Translations under genes and position numbers: made by a program | Part shown: one piece after another, positions 6,915 to 8,522 of the stretch | How the letters are laid out: each line of letters starts with the position of its first letter | Numbering within the stretch: the stretch's first letter is position 1 | The notes under the pieces: generated by a model | Database searches by the model: none | Seen by the model: only the letters and a program-made list of their open reading frames with translations | What the model was told of the DNA's origin: nothing | NCBI GenBank assembly: GCA_003601535.1 | Contig: PIXW01000190.1 | Span: 1-8,522, forward strand | Direction: 5' to 3' | From: ANME-2 cluster archaeon | GTDB taxonomy: Archaea; Halobacteriota; Methanosarcinia; Methanosarcinales; Methanogasteraceae | DNA: 8,522 bases

Positions 6915-7052
6915 TCACATTACAGGCAGAAACTTCGTAATCTCATAAGGAGTGACCTGTATCCGGTAATCATCCCATTCCTGCTTCTTAAGCGAGATGA
7001 ACCGTTTGAAGGCTATACCCCACACGACCCCTAAGTCTTCAGACAGCACCAA
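6915..7052 (-). CDS. Small hypothetical ORF or gene remnant
   Basis: On the minus strand a frame reads from a possible TTG start (7052; GTG at 7049 also possible) to TGA at 6915-6917, about 45 residues. The product contains SEDLGVVWGIAFKRFISL and ends in QVTPYEITKFLPVM. Its composition is protein-like (aromatic, charged and hydrophobic residues well spaced, no low complexity) and unlike a chance frame, but I do not recognise the family. There is no ATG start. A stop (TAG 7067-7065) closes the frame upstream, while the neighbouring frame opens with an ATG at 7122 and runs 26 codons (MVSGYLNLYP..., ending DYSDFGAV) to a TGA at the junction. A frameshifted or 5'-truncated gene is therefore as likely as an intact small gene. 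It would run opposite to, and overlap the promoter of, the guaA-like gene. Confidence 0.35.
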   Translation of the reverse strand: MVLSEDLGVVWGIAFKRFISLKKQEWDDYRIQVTPYEITKFLPVM

Positions 7053-7095
7053 AATCCGAATAATCTATCACCACAACGACAGGTTCAACCGTGGG

Positions 7096-7110
7096 ATATA
7101 AGTTTAAGTA
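7096..7110 (+). promoter_or_regulatory. Promoter-like AT-rich element of the guaA-like gene
   Basis: The stretch ATATAAGTTTAAGTA contains two overlapping TATA-like sequences, centred near 7099 and 7106. Transcription would start around 7125-7132, leaving a short leader of roughly 12-35 bases before the candidate starts at 7144 and 7159. It is a reasonable archaeal box A by position and content, but the exact element is uncertain. Confidence 0.4.
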
Positions 7111-7143
7111 TCCTGATACCATTGATCGTCAACAAATGCACCG

Positions 7144-8118
7144 ATGGAGACTGACACAATGGATGAGATAACCGCAGAAGCTCTGAATCCAGAAGAATTT
7201 ATAAAACAAAAAGTGGATGAGATATCCGGAACTGTCGGAGATGGTCTTGCGATAAACGCACTCTCCGGGGGCGTAGATTCATCCGCGGTCACCATGCTTG
7301 GGCACCGCGCTCTTGGAGACCGCCTCAAGACGTATTTCATCGATAACGGCATCATGAGGCAGGGAGAACCTGAAAGGATAGTCTCGGTCTTCAAAGACCT
7401 CGGCGTACATGTGGAGGTCATCGATGCCAGAACCGAGTTCTTCGATGCGATGCGCGGGATCACGGACCCCGAAGAGAAGCGGGAGGCGATCACCCAGACG
7501 TTTTACAGGGATGTCTTTGGCAGGCTCGTTAAGGAGAGCGGAGCAAAACACCTCCTGCAGGGGACGATTTTAACCGATGTGGATGAGACGGTTGCAGGGA
7601 TCAAGAGGCAGCACAATGTCTTTCTACAACTCGGAATCGATCCGGAGAAGACGTTTGGATACAAGATCATAGAACCTCTGATACAGCTGCGAAAGGACGG
7701 TGTACGGAAAGTTGCAGAAGCCCTTGGCTTGCCAGAGGAAATCTACAACAGGATGCCGTTTCCAGGACCGGCTCTTGCTGCCCGCGTGATCGGGGAAGCC
7801 ACCCCTGAGCGGATCGAGACCGTCAGGCAGGCAACAGCGATCACCGAGGAAGAACTGGCAGATGTCAGGGCTTTCCAGTACATGGCGATCCTGCACGAGG
7901 ACCGGGTCACAGGCATGAGGAACGGAGAGCGGGATTACGGCGCGCAGATCGAGATCAGGTGCTGGGACAGTGTTGATGCAAGAACCGCGAGACCGACGAG
8001 GCTGTCTTATGATCTGCTGGATCGCCTTGCTGAGCGGATCACAAACGAGGTTCCCGGTGTCGTGAGCGTAACGTACGGTATTGCGACAAAGCCACCGTCA
8101 ACGATGGAAGTGGTTTAG
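7144..8118 (+). CDS. GuaA-type ATP pyrophosphatase (GMP synthase subunit B homologue, stand-alone)
   Basis: This 324-residue protein is an N-type ATP pyrophosphatase related to the synthetase half of GMP synthase, which adenylates XMP and aminates it to GMP using ammonia from a separate amidotransferase in archaea. The PP-loop SGGVDSS is at 41-47; the dimerisation part includes [15 protein letters not shown] (204-218), and the tail ends [10 protein letters not shown], like the KPPATIEWE end of GuaA. Differences are notable: IKRQHNV (153-159) replaces the usual IKSHHNV, and [16 protein letters not shown] (251-266) recalls stand-alone GuaA paralogues often labelled ExsB family. No glutamine amidotransferase gene is nearby, so true GMP synthase activity is likely but not secure. 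ATG 7159 (Met6), 9 bases after a GGAG, is an alternative start. hisF follows 37 bases downstream. Confidence 0.85.
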   Translation: METDTMDEITAEALNPEEFIKQKVDEISGTVGDGLAINALSGGVDSSAVTMLGHRALGDRLKTYFIDNGIMRQGEPERIVSVFKDLGVHVEVIDARTEFFDAMRGITDPEEKREAITQTFYRDVFGRLVKESGAKHLLQGTILTDVDETVAGIKRQHNVFLQLGIDPEKTFGYKIIEPLIQLRKDGVRKVAEALGLPEEIYNRMPFPGPALAARVIGEATPERIETVRQATAITEEELADVRAFQYMAILHEDRVTGMRNGERDYGAQIEIRCWDSVDARTARPTRLSYDLLDRLAERITNEVPGVVSVTYGIATKPPSTMEVV

Positions 8119-8126
8119 TTATATCG
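8119..8126 (+). promoter_or_regulatory. Possible TATA box of hisF
   Basis: TTATATCG directly follows the guaA-like stop codon and lies about 33 bases before the hisF ATG. The same octamer occurs in the kinase-pair promoter. However, hisF also has a good Shine-Dalgarno sequence (AGGTG, 8144-8148, seven bases before the ATG), which suits co-transcription with the upstream gene, so the promoter is uncertain. Confidence 0.3.
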
Positions 8127-8155
8127 CAGATGATTCATGGTTCAGGTGTATCACG

Positions 8156-8522
8156 ATGACAACAAAACGAATAATCCCCTGTCTTGATACGACTTTTGAC
8201 GAGAGCGGTAAAGCCGTGGTCGTCAAGGGAATCGAGTTTGAGAGCCTGCGATATGCGGGCGACCCGGTAGAACTTGCCAGACGGTATGTAGAGCAGAAAG
8301 CCGATGAACTGGTCTTCCTTGACATCTCGGCATCGACCGATGACAGAGCCACGATGACCGACGTGATCAGGAGGGTCGCTGACGTTGTCACGATCCCGTT
8401 CTGCGTCGGCGGCGGAATTGCGAGCTTCTCAGACTTTGAGCGGGTGCTTGATGCAGGCGCAGACAAGGTCGGGATCAACACCGCAGCAGTCAAGAACCCG
8501 GAACTGATCAGGGAAGTCGCAG
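8156..8522 (+). CDS. hisF: Imidazole glycerol phosphate synthase cyclase subunit, N-terminal part (partial)
   Basis: The gene is open to the window end, giving 122 residues of about 250-270 expected. The start [16 protein letters not shown] carries the family's catalytic Asp in CLD, followed by [40 protein letters not shown] (phosphate-binding loop) and [17 protein letters not shown]. This is the (beta-alpha)8-barrel cyclase HisF, which with HisH converts PRFAR and ammonia to imidazole glycerol phosphate and AICAR in histidine synthesis, in the cytoplasm. The few extra residues after CLD, compared with Thermotoga HisF, are in my recollection common in methanogen HisF proteins. The second catalytic Asp lies beyond the window. 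AGGTG at 8144-8148 supports the ATG at 8156. Confidence 0.93.
   Translation, partial: MTTKRIIPCLDTTFDESGKAVVVKGIEFESLRYAGDPVELARRYVEQKADELVFLDISASTDDRATMTDVIRRVADVVTIPFCVGGGIASFSDFERVLDAGADKVGINTAAVKNPELIREVA

Larger units (their letters stand above)
6800..7143. other. Intergenic region with hairpin, small minus-strand ORF and guaA-like promoter
   Basis: This 344-base gap is the only long stretch without a large gene. It holds an oligo-T after the radical SAM stop, a strong inverted repeat (6857-6901), a small protein-like reading frame on the minus strand (7052-6915) and AT-rich promoter-like sequence at 7096-7110. I see no tRNA, CRISPR repeat or transposon end in it. Confidence 0.6.

Noticed and set aside
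8119..8493. Minus-strand ORF of 124 codons at the right end
   Set aside because: It covers the hisF coding region in reverse; the plus-strand frame has unmistakable HisF motifs.
1..8522. CRISPR array, transposon, tRNA or rRNA
   Set aside because: No regularly spaced direct repeats, transposase motifs, terminal inverted repeats or tRNA-like cloverleaf were seen on either strand.

Overview
The window looks like a chromosomal piece of a euryarchaeon close to the methanogen/ANME groups (Methanosarcinales-Syntrophoarchaeales-like; inferred from gene content, not proven). Signs are an S-layer-domain protein with a PGF-CTERM-like tail, a fragment of an archaeal type IV pilin, Cache-type sensor kinases with no adjacent response regulator, and promoters with archaeal TATA boxes about 25-30 bases before start codons (leaderless transcripts). 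All features rest on reading motifs by eye; no database search was run.

Layout. Bases 3-107 are the 3' end of argB (acetylglutamate kinase). Bases 144-440 hold the C-terminal half of an archaeal pilin that lacks its signal and hydrophobic N-terminus, probably a remnant. On the minus strand, 5632 down to 457, lie four genes: a CbiC/CobH-family protein, a small secreted S-layer-domain protein (its start overlaps the cbiC stop as TAATG), and two paralogous membrane sensor histidine kinases in tandem (3 bases apart). The first kinase has its own promoter after the S-layer gene. Diverging from the cbiC-like gene is a radical SAM protein with a SPASM/twitch-like cysteine-rich tail; the two genes share one TATA-like octamer. 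A gap of about 345 bases follows, with a strong hairpin and a small protein-like reading frame on the minus strand. Then come a GuaA-type ATP pyrophosphatase without its amidotransferase partner, and hisF, cut by the window end.

How the parts may work together. argB (arginine) and hisF (histidine) are housekeeping genes at the edges. The central accessory block is the interesting part. The CbiC-like protein has isoleucine where the family's catalytic histidine normally sits, and it shares a promoter with an uncharacterised radical SAM enzyme, so the pair may carry out a tetrapyrrole-related or other modification rather than standard cobalamin synthesis (inference). The same transcript encodes a cell-surface protein, followed by two sensors with nearly the same ligand-binding architecture but diverged kinase cores, one with an altered N box. 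This could be an envelope or extracellular-sensing locus, but no direct functional link between the enzymes and the sensors is visible.
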